Origin: an uncultured Flavobacteriaceae bacterium
GTDB lineage: Bacteria; Bacteroidota; Bacteroidia; Flavobacteriales; Flavobacteriaceae
Assembly: GCA_937929935.1 (NCBI GenBank)
Contig: CALFUL010000003.1
Coordinates: forward strand, 124,001 to 188,000
Length of the DNA: 64,000 nt
Direction: 5' to 3'
Of this stretch, positions 35,812-44,916 are shown piece after piece. Position numbers and translations under genes: made by a program. The notes under the pieces were generated by a model. That model saw only the letters and a list, made by a program, of their open reading frames with translations, ran no database searches and had not been told where the DNA came from. Positions within the stretch are counted from its first letter, which is position 1. Each line of letters starts with the position of its first letter.

Positions 35812-36529
35812 GTTTCTCAACCTGATCGACATTCCAGTCAATGACTAGGCCACCCGCTAAAGATTGCGCAATTTGCTTTCCGTATAAAACCTCGCACAAG
35901 TAGAGCGAAGCTTCAAAACTTTTAGCACCACCTGCTGAAGTGATGTATTTACCATCATGTACAAATAGTACGTTGTCTTTGACTTTTAATTGCGGAAACA
36001 TTTTTTGGTACTTTTCAACATCACTCGGAAAGGTAGTTGAAGTAACATCATCTAATAACCCAGCTTTCGCCAACACAAAGGCACCGTCACAATGACTGGT
36101 CATGTACAAGGCATCTTGATCAATTTTTTTGACAAAATTCAGCATCACTGAATCTTCTAAATCACTATCTAAATGATGCTCAGCACTGGGTATTACCAAA
36201 ATATCAATTTTGGGTACTACATCTTTAGTATAATCAAAATCTGGTAAAATACGCACCCCTTCAAAGGTGGTAATGGGTTCTAGGGTATTCGCCACCGTAA
36301 AGGTATTCATGGCTTTTATACCCTCACGGTATTGGGTATGCTGAAATATATCAAAAGGTGCGGTAAACTCGGTATTATAAGTCCCGTCCATAATCAAAAA
36401 AGCAACATTATAGCGATCCGCTTTTAATTGGGGTACTATTCTTTTTTCTTCGGATGAACTTGCGCTTTCTTTTTCAATGCACGACACCAAAAGGATGAAT
36501 AACGAAAAGGTTAAAAGAAGGTTTTTCAT
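35798..36529 (-). CDS. DJ-1/PfpI-like lipoprotein
   Basis: This 243-residue protein combines a lipoprotein signal (FILLVSCIEK, Cys17) with a class-I amidotransferase-like DJ-1/PfpI domain. The domain starts NVAFLIMDGTYNTEFTAP, has ILVIPSAEHH, and carries the nucleophile elbow TSHCDGAFVLA with Cys147. The Glu of the DJ-1 pair would be E54 in YNTEFTAP. Most relatives are cytoplasmic or fused to AraC regulators, so an extracytoplasmic form is unusual. It is the last gene of a long minus-strand run. Confidence 0.85.
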   Translation of the reverse strand: MKNLLLTFSLFILLVSCIEKESASSSEEKRIVPQLKADRYNVAFLIMDGTYNTEFTAPFDIFQHTQYREGIKAMNTFTVANTLEPITTFEGVRILPDFDYTKDVVPKIDILVIPSAEHHLDSDLEDSVMLNFVKKIDQDALYMTSHCDGAFVLAKAGLLDDVTSTTFPSDVEKYQKMFPQLKVKDNVLFVHDGKYITSAGGAKSFEASLYLCEVLYGKQIAQSLAGGLVIDWNVDQVEKLILQ

Positions 36530-36551
36530 TACAGCATGGTTTTTTAAAAAT

Positions 36552-37157
36552 TTATTGTCCGCTTTTTACTCTAATCTGCGAAATTACTTCATTCAGTTCT
36601 GCGAACAAATTAGAGAATTCAGAATTGCCTGAATTGAGTTCATTAATATTTTTTGAAAAACAATAATTTCCGTTAGGGGTCATAAAATTAAAGGTGGCCA
36701 TGCCCTTGGCCGGTAGTTCTAGATTCTCGATTTTAGTGGCGTGTTCAACATATCGTTGTCCGTTTATCACATATTTTTTTACTACTTCTCGCACACTTTC
36801 GTGTTGTCCGGCGCCTATGAACCCTCCACCTGAACTCAAATAAATACTGGTGTCTCCGGTGGCAAATGTTACCACGGTAACTGTTGCGCCATTCATGTCT
36901 AGTTCTGAAATGATTCCGTATACATCATCTTTATCAATAGCATCTAAACCAATTTGTTCAGCTGTGGTTTTATAGGCCATATTTCGCATATCAAAAAAGG
37001 GATTTTTTCTTGTTTCTTCTTCCATTTCCGGTGCTTTTTCTGTGACCTCTGTTTGTTGACTTTTTTGCGGTGTTTCTTTTTTTGTTTTGGTATTACAACT
37101 TATTAAAAAGGCCATCCAAATAAATACAACTATAGATGTTACTATTGATTTTTTCAT
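36552..37157 (-). CDS. Lipoprotein of unknown function
   Basis: This 201-residue protein has a lipoprotein signal (FLISCNTKTKK). A charged low-complexity linker rich in Lys, Glu and Gln follows (residues 21-52). The globular part contains YLSSGGGFIGAGQHESVRE and QRYVEHATKIENLELP. No known motif was recognised. It is flanked by two other lipoprotein genes with gaps of about 22 bases, so it belongs to the same transcript. Confidence 0.7.
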   Translation of the reverse strand: MKKSIVTSIVVFIWMAFLISCNTKTKKETPQKSQQTEVTEKAPEMEEETRKNPFFDMRNMAYKTTAEQIGLDAIDKDDVYGIISELDMNGATVTVVTFATGDTSIYLSSGGGFIGAGQHESVREVVKKYVINGQRYVEHATKIENLELPAKGMATFNFMTPNGNYCFSKNINELNSGNSEFSNLFAELNEVISQIRVKSGQ

Positions 37158-37180
37158 GGTTCAGATACTAATAAGAGATT

Positions 37181-37756
37181 TTATTTACCCAATAATTTTA
37201 TCAGGGGTTCGCGATAATCGTTATCTTTTTCATTTAAAGAAATGATTCCCTCTCTAAAATTAAAATTTACAAATAACTCAGCATAGTCTTTACCTTCTTC
37301 TAAGAAAATTTTAAAACCACTTTCTCCGTTTGAATAGTCGGTTTTTTCTTGGTTTAGATTAGCACAAGTGAAAATTTGAGAATTTTTTAGGCTAATAGCG
37401 TTGTTTTGTACTTCATATTTATCGGCCATATACTGTAAAAGCCCATCACTTTCATTTCCTTTTGAAATAAATTCAATACCGTCATTAAGAAAAACATTTG
37501 CAGGACTTCCGTTAACAAACCCGGCAGCAATATTTTTTTTTAATTTTATTCGTATCCCAATAGTATCCTTGTCGACGGTAGCACCAACATTATATTCAAA
37601 ATAGCCGTCAACTTCTTTTGTTTCAATAATTGAAAGGGGTATATCTACAAAACCTTCTGTTGGTTTAAAGTTAGTTAAATCAATAATTTTAGAATCTTCA
37701 TTTTTACAACCCACTACTATTAGGGTAAATAATGCTACTAAAAAGATGTTTTTCAT
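37181..37756 (-). CDS. Lipoprotein of unknown function
   Basis: This 191-residue protein has the lipobox LIVVGCKNED. The mature part is predicted beta-rich (GYFEYNVGATVDKDTIGIRI, FKIFLEEGKDYAELFVNFNF). No functional motif is visible. It stands in the minus-strand run of envelope genes between a membrane protein gene and a second lipoprotein gene. Confidence 0.68.
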   Translation of the reverse strand: MKNIFLVALFTLIVVGCKNEDSKIIDLTNFKPTEGFVDIPLSIIETKEVDGYFEYNVGATVDKDTIGIRIKLKKNIAAGFVNGSPANVFLNDGIEFISKGNESDGLLQYMADKYEVQNNAISLKNSQIFTCANLNQEKTDYSNGESGFKIFLEEGKDYAELFVNFNFREGIISLNEKDNDYREPLIKLLGK

Positions 37757-37801
37757 ACTGCTTGTTTTAATAATTTGTCTCGGGGCTTTATTTATGACCT
37801 A

Positions 37802-38443
37802 TTAATCATAGGCGGTGTCAACAACTATTTTTGGCGTTGGATCATTCTCTTTTATTCTTACCCTACACTTCTTTTCAATTTCAAAAACGTTTTTCACTCC
37901 TGAAATAAAAATGGAATCCGGAACAAATTTGTCTGAACCTTTGTTTCTACTTTTCATTTTTCCGGTTCTTAATTCAAGTTCTAAATCTCCTAAATCAGAT
38001 TTGTTTTGCATTTTAATATTACCAGAAAACTGTTCCCAATCGGTCACTGTTATTTCGCCCTTTCTATATTTAATTAATCGCGTTTTTGTACCCACAAAAT
38101 AGCCTCCTTTTTGAAAAAATAAAACCATAGCCCCGATAAACATTCCTATGCCTACTAACGCAAATAAACCAATAAATATACCTGGTACTACTAATGGCTC
38201 TAAATTCTCTAAACTAGCTGAGGTGGGTACATCATTTGATTTAAAACGTACTTCTTCTCCTTTGAAAAGGGGTCTTGCGATAATAAAAATAAAAAAGCCT
38301 ACAAAACCGTTCCAAAATAATGAAAAGACTAAGAGTCCGTATGCTGATTTTATAGGATAATTCCTTGCGCTCTTAATTATGAAATCAGTGGGTTCAGAAT
38401 CAATGACGGTTCTTAATTCAACAGGAATTTGAGTTGCTTTCAT
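37802..38443 (-). CDS. Membrane protein of unknown function
   Basis: This 213-residue protein has membrane helices near residues 32-55 (YGLLVFSLFWNGFVGFFIF) and 90-112 (GIFIGLFALVGIGMFIGAMV). A beta-rich cytoplasmic or periplasmic part follows, resembling a PH-like fold (TRLIKYRKGEITVTDWEQFSG). No catalytic motif is seen. It shares the general two-helix layout of its neighbour at 39443-40000 and lies in the same gene run. Confidence 0.68.
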   Translation of the reverse strand: MKATQIPVELRTVIDSEPTDFIIKSARNYPIKSAYGLLVFSLFWNGFVGFFIFIIARPLFKGEEVRFKSNDVPTSASLENLEPLVVPGIFIGLFALVGIGMFIGAMVLFFQKGGYFVGTKTRLIKYRKGEITVTDWEQFSGNIKMQNKSDLGDLELELRTGKMKSRNKGSDKFVPDSIFISGVKNVFEIEKKCRVRIKENDPTPKIVVDTAYD

Positions 38444-38491
38444 CTGTTATTAATTGAAGGGTTTATTGCCTTTAGTTTTGATAGCAAATTG

Positions 38492-39436
38492 TCATTTTTT
38501 AAAAAATTCATTCTTATCATAATCAATATAGCCGTACTGACCATTTTTGGTCTTAACTTTCGCGTATCCGTTAATGAATTTTCCGATGTGTAGATATTTA
38601 GGTTGAATAATTTTTGAAGGGGTTTTGCTCAAATCAATATACCCAAAAAGTTGTTGCCCGGGGCGTACCATAAACTCAAAACCTGAATACGTAAGTTTTA
38701 TGATTTCATTGTATTTGAAGTCTAATAGCGGTTCTCCTTTCGTATCAAAATAGCCCATTTTTCCTTTTTTGTTGGTAATGTAAAAGCCGCTATCATTTTT
38801 TGTAGGTTTTATTGACGTGTATTCACCAGTAATAATGGGTTGTAATGTATTTAAGTTTAACACTACATGATATTCAAGACCTTTAAGCTTTCTTTTTGCA
38901 ATGATGCCAATTTCTGTAATCGTGTAATCATAGTAAGCTACCTGAGATTTTGTTTCATACATCGTATTGATAAAGCCAACTAATTGACCTTCTTCAATAA
39001 CCTCAATAAATTCTGAATCGCTTTCAAAGCCTACTACTTCGATTATTTCAGGCATAGAATTAAAGCGAAGACCTTGGGTATTTATAAATTGTAATTTTCC
39101 TTTCTCATAAACTTGAATTCCCGTTTCATATATCGCAGCATCATTTTCATAGCCCACTATGAATTTTTGAAAATATCTTGAAATTGAATCAAATTTAGCA
39201 CTGACAATTTTCTCACCTTCAAGATTAATAAAGCCCCATTTGCCTTTTTCTTTATACGCTGCATAGCCGTAATTAAATGGGATTACATCTTCGAACTTAG
39301 GTTTAATTTGTATTTTTTGAGAAGCATCAGAAAACCCCCATTTATCTTTTAGGCGATAGGGTACTAATTCGAAATCTTGAGCTGATGCCGTATAAAGGCA
39401 AAATGATGTTAAAATAAGTAGGAGTGCTTTTTTCAT
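38492..39436 (-). CDS. Secreted WG-repeat protein
   Basis: This 314-residue protein has a signal peptide (CLYTASAQ) and several WG beta-hairpin repeats. Examples are YRLKDKWGFSDASQK, YKEKGKWGFINLEGEK, NKKGKMGYFDTKGEP and KNGQYGYIDYDKN. WG repeats bind partners or ligands, but no enzymatic role is known. Its stop lies 48 bases before the next minus-strand gene and its start 6 bases after the previous one, so it is co-transcribed. Confidence 0.85.
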   Translation of the reverse strand: MKKALLLILTSFCLYTASAQDFELVPYRLKDKWGFSDASQKIQIKPKFEDVIPFNYGYAAYKEKGKWGFINLEGEKIVSAKFDSISRYFQKFIVGYENDAAIYETGIQVYEKGKLQFINTQGLRFNSMPEIIEVVGFESDSEFIEVIEEGQLVGFINTMYETKSQVAYYDYTITEIGIIAKRKLKGLEYHVVLNLNTLQPIITGEYTSIKPTKNDSGFYITNKKGKMGYFDTKGEPLLDFKYNEIIKLTYSGFEFMVRPGQQLFGYIDLSKTPSKIIQPKYLHIGKFINGYAKVKTKNGQYGYIDYDKNEFFKK

Positions 39437-39442
39437 ATAATT

Positions 39443-40000
39443 CTATTTCAATCCTTTTAAAATATTTAAAATGTTTTCAATTTCATCTTTAGGTTGAATA
39501 CTCAACGGATACAGTGCGTTTTTAGTAAGCACTAATTTAATTTCTTGATTCTTATGCAGCCTTGGAAAATTTCGTTCGTCAACAAATTCAACTTTGTGTA
39601 CAGAATTGTATGGCGGACTAAAAAATAAGTCAATCTCTTGCGGACCACCACCTTGCTTGTAAATTACATTTACTACCTTGACTTCAAGCGTTATCTTTTC
39701 TTGTTCAATAACATCTTTTGAAATTTTAGCATATTTAAATGAATGATATAAATATACACTTAGGGCACCCGCTATTAAAAAGAGCATGAGTAATGTAGGC
39801 GCAACACCCATCGAATCAAAAATACTTAGACTTGGATCTGAAACTGATAATCTTCGTTTTCTAGGAAGCAGCCCCATGGGTATAAAAGAGACAATAAATA
39901 GCAAAGCAAAAAGTCCGCCACCCCATGTAAGAATCAAATTTGATATTTTTTCTTTGTGAGCTTCTAATTTAATTTTTTCTTTTAGTTCTAGTTTCTGCAT
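39443..40000 (-). CDS. Two-helix membrane protein of unknown function
   Basis: This 185-residue protein has a charged N-terminal helix (ELKEKIKLEAHKEKI) and two membrane segments (about residues 23-47 and 65-85). A soluble beta-rich tail follows (VKVVNVIYKQGGGPQEIDLFF, NQEIKLVLTKNALYPLSIQ). No motif is recognised. Gaps of 6 and 13 bases to its neighbours support an operon. Confidence 0.68.
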   Translation of the reverse strand: MQKLELKEKIKLEAHKEKISNLILTWGGGLFALLFIVSFIPMGLLPRKRRLSVSDPSLSIFDSMGVAPTLLMLFLIAGALSVYLYHSFKYAKISKDVIEQEKITLEVKVVNVIYKQGGGPQEIDLFFSPPYNSVHKVEFVDERNFPRLHKNQEIKLVLTKNALYPLSIQPKDEIENILNILKGLK

Positions 40001-40013
40001 GAATTACTTTTTA

Positions 40014-41075
40014 TTATTCAATTAGTCTTGCTGAGGTATCTCTAAACGCTGTATATGATTTTGCTTGTTTAAAGGTGCCCTGTACCTCATATTCATACAA
40101 ATTCTCATTGTCTGAAAAAACAAATTTGAGATTAGAAATTTCAGAAGGATTATCAGAGGGTATATATGAAACACGCGCTCTTTTATTCGTGTCAATAAAA
40201 GTATTGGTTTTAGCTGCCCATAAGGTAGTGGTAGTGCTTTTGTTTTCAAAACTAACCAGCGTTAAGGGTTTGCCTAAATTCTGAATTGTGATACCGCTTA
40301 GATGAAAGTTGAACTCTAAAAGTGGTTTTTCAAAGTCTGCAACGGCTATTACTTCAGTAAGTTTTATGTTCTGATTTTGATACGAAGCATCTTCACGATT
40401 TTCAGGTATTAATTTGAGAATTGATTCTCTTGAAAATACTTTTGGTTCTAAACTAGCTGTTGTGAAAACGTTGTGATATTCATAATTAGAATCATACTTG
40501 TCAAAACCGTACACCACATTAGTTACGTAAAAGGTATTGTTTTTTATAGAGTCAACTCTTTTGAAGTTAAGCACATTGTAACTTTCATCAAAAACCATGT
40601 AGTAGGGGGGCGCCACACTATCTAGTTCTTTGATTAACTGTATTCTGGTATCTTCAATTTTTTTGGCGTAATTGGCGCGACGTACTTGGGTGTCAATTTT
40701 ATTGACCATGAAATATCCTAAAAAAGCTGTAATTGCTATGATTGGTGCTAAAAATGAATACCAAGGCGGATAACTTTTAGGATTTACCGTTTTTATTTTA
40801 CGCTCGCAAAGTGCATTAACCTTAAACAATCCGTTTTTATTTCTGATTGTCCATTGTATTCCAGATGGGAAAAACGGAATAAACATGATGTGAAAATATT
40901 TGACTCGTTTTTCAATGCGCGGCTTATCAACGGTCATCGATTTATCGGTGTTCCAGATATCAAATCCGTCATAAGGCACGGCAAAGCTTTCAGCTTCGTC
41001 TTTAGTGATATTAAAATATCTTAAATCATAGGTTCTAACCCTAGTAGTTCTAAATCCGAATCTAATACTTGCCAT
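40014..41075 (-). CDS. Membrane protein with a degenerate zinc-ribbon-like N-terminus
   Basis: This 353-residue protein opens with IRFGFRTTRVRTYDLRYFN and continues with RVKYFHIMFIPFFPSGIQW. The second segment matches the YFHxFFIPxFP pattern that follows zinc ribbons in a family of small membrane-associated proteins, but the ribbon cysteines are absent here. One membrane helix lies near residues 108-128 (FLAPIIAITAFLGYFMV). The remaining 220 residues are a beta-rich domain of unknown function. It belongs to the minus-strand envelope gene run. Confidence 0.65.
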   Translation of the reverse strand: MASIRFGFRTTRVRTYDLRYFNITKDEAESFAVPYDGFDIWNTDKSMTVDKPRIEKRVKYFHIMFIPFFPSGIQWTIRNKNGLFKVNALCERKIKTVNPKSYPPWYSFLAPIIAITAFLGYFMVNKIDTQVRRANYAKKIEDTRIQLIKELDSVAPPYYMVFDESYNVLNFKRVDSIKNNTFYVTNVVYGFDKYDSNYEYHNVFTTASLEPKVFSRESILKLIPENREDASYQNQNIKLTEVIAVADFEKPLLEFNFHLSGITIQNLGKPLTLVSFENKSTTTTLWAAKTNTFIDTNKRARVSYIPSDNPSEISNLKFVFSDNENLYEYEVQGTFKQAKSYTAFRDTSARLIE

Positions 41076-41142
41076 TTGAGAGGTGTTTTTAATGTTTTTT
41101 ATAGTATCTAATAAAATTTAGAATATAGTAGAATGACTAGTT

Positions 41143-42329
41143 TTATTGTAATTCACCTGTTTCAATATTTGTGATACCATATACAGCATCTGTTGAAAAG
41201 TCGACATCTGTTCTGTTTGAACTACCGCAAAAGGTTAATGTGCCATTTTCGTTATCCAAAATTTTATAAATTTTAGAGGATCTCGAAGGTATAGGTAAAA
41301 TACTCATCCAAATTCTGTTTCCCTCAGCGTCAATTTTCATGGGTCCTTTATTCGAGGATGATGCGCCTGATATCAAAAAAAATCAGTACCAGATATAATT
41401 AAATCATTTATCCAAATAAAATCATCTAGATCTATTTCTTTAATGATTTGCCCATCACTTTTATTAACTTCAACCATATAGCCATTTGTAGGTTGAAATG
41501 ATCCGCCAACAAGATAAAGGCTCTGTTCAAGGGGCACAATTTTTCTGATTATATGGGTTGGGCTTGTAACAGCATCATAGGTAATAGATTTAATAGTTGC
41601 GCCAGTTGAAATATCTAAAAAATGAAGTGATGAGTCTGTAGGTTCTTGAATGGTGCCACTCAAATCTGCTACACCAAAATAAACGAGGTCATCAACGTAA
41701 ATAGAACCAGTACCAAAAAAATCATAATCTCTCTGCCATAGCTCATTTAGATTTATGTCTAGGGCTAAAATACTAACGGAATTATTTCCATTTAAAGCTG
41801 CAGTAACAAAGAGCATCCCATTTTTATAAAAAACCTCTGATGTTTTTAAACCGTTACTTGCAGAGACAGAATTTCTATTTAAAATTCTTGAGTTTAACAC
41901 TTCTCCCGTTGCACTTATTATATCAACATAAAAATCAACAAGCCCAGTTTCTTCTCGAGTAAAACTGCCAGTGAGCGCATATGTTGAGTTGTCAATCTTT
42001 GCAACGGAATTCAACACCTCATATTCATTAGTTTCTAAGATAAATTCAGTTAGGCTCTCTAAACTATCATTTAAGGTTCTAATTAGAACATCAGCGTTTC
42101 CTACATATTCAATGTTTGGATCTACCTTGTTTTTAGTTTCAAAGGAAATATACCCTTGAGAGGTTTAGAAAACAGCTATACTTTCATCATAACTACCAGT
42201 TATATCGCCATAGTTTTTTAAGCCAATTGTATTCTTTTCAATAGGAGGAGTTTCAACGGTTTTTTCTTCAGATTTAGAACATGAGATAATGAATAAAGAA
42301 CAAATTAAAATTGATAAATGAACTTTCAT
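41143..42329 (-). pseudogene. Broken lipoprotein gene (nonsense plus frameshift)
   Basis: The frame starts at ATG 42329 with a lipoprotein signal (LFIISCSKSEEK). It is cut by an in-frame TAA at 42167-42165 and continues in the same frame to 41373. There a run of eight T on the coding strand shifts it: nine T would restore the final 77 codons to 41143. The joined product is about 395 residues, with repeated strands such as VYFGVADLSG, LYLVGGSF and TLTFCGSS that suggest a beta-propeller. Either the gene is dead or the poly-T tract is variable. It heads the minus-strand envelope run. Confidence 0.8.
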
Positions 42330-42489
42330 CTTGAGTAATTTAATTTTATTAGTATAAAACAAACGTTTAAAAACTGAACAAATTACCTATTAATCAGTCT
42401 ATTGCAGTTGAAAATAAGTAATTTACTCTGAGTTAGAACAATACGAGATAAAAGGTAACATAATTCGTTTTATAAAAAAGTAAAAAGCG

Positions 42490-42840
42490 ATGTCTTTAGA
42501 GGGAAAAAACTTAAAATTATTTATGTTCACGGCAGGGATTGTTTTCTTATCCTTATTAGGATGCGGAAATAACGGGAATGGATCCAATAGTAACTATGGT
42601 AATAACCCTTTAGCCGAAATACAAAATAGGAGCACAGCCGGATATGTGTATGCTCGAGAACTTAATTTTGAAGAAGCTGGCATCTACTTAATGAAGCTAG
42701 AAAATGATCCTTATCCATTTTTTTTCATAACAGTTTCAGATAGCACCGTATTACGTGACGAAGCCCTATTGCCAATTTTAGAGCAGATAATTGACAAAAA
42801 CAAGTTGAAGAAAAAAATAAATCTCAATCCAAATAATTGA
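42490..42840 (+). CDS. Small lipoprotein
   Basis: This 116-residue protein has a signal with lipobox FLSLLGCGNN and a Gly/Asn-rich linker. A short globular part follows (NFEEAGIYLMKLENDPYPFF, DEALLPILEQIID). No family was recognised. Beyond its TGA the same frame continues with protein-like sequence interrupted by further stops, so the gene may be a truncated form of a longer ancestor. Confidence 0.6.
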   Translation: MSLEGKNLKLFMFTAGIVFLSLLGCGNNGNGSNSNYGNNPLAEIQNRSTAGYVYARELNFEEAGIYLMKLENDPYPFFFITVSDSTVLRDEALLPILEQIIDKNKLKKKINLNPNN

Positions 42841-43052
42841 AATGATTTTAAAGAATCTCCGGCCGAGGTACGCTATATTTATAATCAAGATATCTATACA
42901 TGTTTTGGCTGAAAAGATTTTTACAATTAAAAGGAAGAAGTATGGTTCAGGCTATACATTTCAGGAAATGGAGTAGTTAAACTTTCTATTTTTACTTCTA
43001 ATTCTATCCGCTTTGAGCGAAATAATAGTAAATCGTATTTTTACACGAAATA
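42841..43052 (+). pseudogene. Possible decayed 3' extension of the preceding lipoprotein gene
   Basis: In the same frame as the 42490 gene this segment reads protein-like stretches (NDFKESPAEVRYIYNQDIY, then after two stops EEVWFRLYISGNGVVKLSIF) ending at TAA 43050-43052. An overlapping 44-codon frame at 42842-42976 is an alternative reading. The evidence is suggestive only. Confidence 0.25.
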
Positions 43053-43058
43053 ATACGC

Positions 43059-43712
43059 ATGAAAAATGTTTTATTGATACTACTGGTCTTCTCTTTTATG
43101 GCACTTACTCAGTGTAAGGAAAAGAAGAAGTATCATGATGTTACTGTACAAAAGATACCCGCCAATCAAACTGATGGCGTGGCTGCTATTTTAAAATATC
43201 AACAAAAAGTGAATGCAGATTTTAAAAACCCTGAAAAGTCTCCGCTGCCTGACCGACTCAGAAAGGATTTTGAATCGCTCGATTTTTTTGCGCCAGATAC
43301 CACTTATGTGGTTACTGCAAAATTGGTGCGTACCCCAAATGCAATACCTTTTATGATGCCCACCACAACCAATAGAGAATCTGAAGAGGTAGTGTACGCG
43401 GTGGCTCATTTTACCTTAAACGGAGCTTCAAGACAATTAGAAATATATTTAAACTCAGAACTTCAAAAAGAAGAGGGATTTGAAGAGTATCTTTTCTTGC
43501 CCTTTACTGATTTAACCAATGCTGAAGAGACGTATGGTGGCGGGCGCTATATAGACTTAAAAATGACTGAAGAAGATGAAATAACTTTAGATTTTAATAG
43601 GGCTTATAGTCCGTATTGTGCCTACAACAAAAAGTATTCTTGCCCCTTAGTACCTGAGGTTAATTTTTTAAACACTCGAGTTTTAGCGGGCGTAAAAAGC
43701 TACCAAAAATAA
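43059..43712 (+). CDS. DUF1684 lipoprotein
   Basis: This 217-residue protein has a signal ending in MALTQCKEKK. The mature part matches the DUF1684 pattern: KSPLPDRLRKDFESLDFFAPD, then TTTNRESEEVVYAVAHFTLNG, LFLPFTDLTNAEETYGGGRY, and the Cys/Tyr-rich FNRAYSPYCAYNKKYSCPLVP. The function of DUF1684 is unknown. The gene ends at a strong bidirectional terminator shared with the convergent porin gene. Confidence 0.9.
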   Translation: MKNVLLILLVFSFMALTQCKEKKKYHDVTVQKIPANQTDGVAAILKYQQKVNADFKNPEKSPLPDRLRKDFESLDFFAPDTTYVVTAKLVRTPNAIPFMMPTTTNRESEEVVYAVAHFTLNGASRQLEIYLNSELQKEEGFEEYLFLPFTDLTNAEETYGGGRYIDLKMTEEDEITLDFNRAYSPYCAYNKKYSCPLVPEVNFLNTRVLAGVKSYQK

Positions 43713-43715
43713 AAA

Positions 43716-43749
43716 AGAGAAAGGACCGACTTAGACGGTACCTTTCTCT
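43716..43749. terminator. Bidirectional terminator
   Basis: AGAGAAAGG (43716-43724) pairs with CCTTTCTCT (43741-43749), and ACCG (43725-43728) with CGGT (43736-43739). One bulged A and a 7-nt loop complete the hairpin. It separates the convergent DUF1684 and porin genes. Confidence 0.8.
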
Positions 43750-43772
43750 AATTAACCAACTTAAAATTTTCA

Positions 43773-44810
43773 CTAGAACGAGTAGATCGCTGCTATAGCA
43801 AACGATGATAGGCTATTTGTTGGGTCGCCACTGCTAGCTACGAATGGTTCTAAATCATTACCCCAGTTATCTAAACGAATTTCTGGTACAATTGTAAGGT
43901 TATCTATTGAAAGACTACCGGTAAGTGTGAATGCTAAAACAGAGGGTATATCGCCAGTATCTATACCATCAATTGTTGGTTGAAAAAATTCACCTCTAAG
44001 ACCTAATTTAAAAGTATCAGAAGTTGCCAACTGTGGGTAAAGTGCGGCACCATAAAAACCGTTTCCTTCATCAGTAGCTAATGCGGCATTAATGCCTAAG
44101 AAGAAATCATCTGAGAGGTCAAAACCACCAGTATAATCTACCTCAAAACCTAATACTTCTCCACCATCATAATAAAAATTTAAGTATTGACCAGAGAAAC
44201 CTAACTGAGCACCAAAAGAGTAGGCACCAGTTCCTGAGTTAAAGTTAGTATCTGTTGGATTCATTACCGCTAGCATTAAGCTAAAATCATCAGATAATGC
44301 AAAATCTGCTTTTAAACCAACATGCGAAAAAGGACCACTTGAGAATAAGTAAGACGTACTGTAATTAAAATTTCCGGTTGGTGAAATTACTTCGTAACCA
44401 AGAAAAGTATTAAATCGACCCAAAGTAAGTGTTGTTCCTTCAGAAACATTCCAATACGCATATAATTGATTTACATTAGGGATATCACCACCGACAGCGG
44501 CAGCACCTCTTGGTCCAAAAACTAAATCAGCTACGGCTCCTACTTTACCGCTTTCGTATGAAGCTATTAAATTAGCCATACCTAAGTTAAAACCTGTTCC
44601 ATCAGCAAAAGATGTTCCAGGGTTTTGAGCACCAACATCAGTAGCGCTTAAATTGGTTCTAAAATAGGCATCAACAGAGCCTCCTAGGGTAAAGGTTTTT
44701 GTTGTTTCTTCCTCTTCTTCTTCTTGTGCCATAATATAGCTCGTTGATAGCATTGTTAGGGCTATTATAAATATATTTTTTACGTACTTTGTAAAACTAA
44801 TCGTGTTCAT
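43773..44810 (-). CDS. Outer-membrane beta-barrel porin (BBP2-like)
   Basis: This 345-residue protein has a signal peptide (SYIMAQ) and an acidic stretch of Glu residues. A barrel with alternating strands and a terminal aromatic strand (SSFAIAAIYSF) follows. Segments such as VNQLYAYWNVSEGTTLTLGR and GYEVISPTGNFNYSTSYLF match the putative porin family BBP2/OmpL-like. It follows the ammonium transporter gene by 106 bases, so it may admit nitrogen compounds across the outer membrane (inference). A terminator in between suggests its expression is lower or partly independent. Confidence 0.85.
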   Translation of the reverse strand: MNTISFTKYVKNIFIIALTMLSTSYIMAQEEEEEETTKTFTLGGSVDAYFRTNLSATDVGAQNPGTSFADGTGFNLGMANLIASYESGKVGAVADLVFGPRGAAAVGGDIPNVNQLYAYWNVSEGTTLTLGRFNTFLGYEVISPTGNFNYSTSYLFSSGPFSHVGLKADFALSDDFSLMLAVMNPTDTNFNSGTGAYSFGAQLGFSGQYLNFYYDGGEVLGFEVDYTGGFDLSDDFFLGINAALATDEGNGFYGAALYPQLATSDTFKLGLRGEFFQPTIDGIDTGDIPSVLAFTLTGSLSIDNLTIVPEIRLDNWGNDLEPFVASSGDPTNSLSSFAIAAIYSF

Positions 44811-44873
44811 AATTTTTGAATTTAGATTTCCCTGCGACGGGTTATTAAGATTTGATTTTGTGTTTGCGTTTTT

Positions 44874-44907
44874 AAAAACGGAGCGTTCTGCAAAACGCTC
44901 CGTTTAC
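44874..44907 (-). terminator. Terminator downstream of amt
   Basis: AAACGGAGCGTT (44876-44887) pairs perfectly with AACGCTCCGTTT (44894-44905). Read on the minus strand it is followed by a T tract. It separates amt from the downstream porin gene. Confidence 0.85.
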
Positions 44908-44916
44908 TTTTATTTA

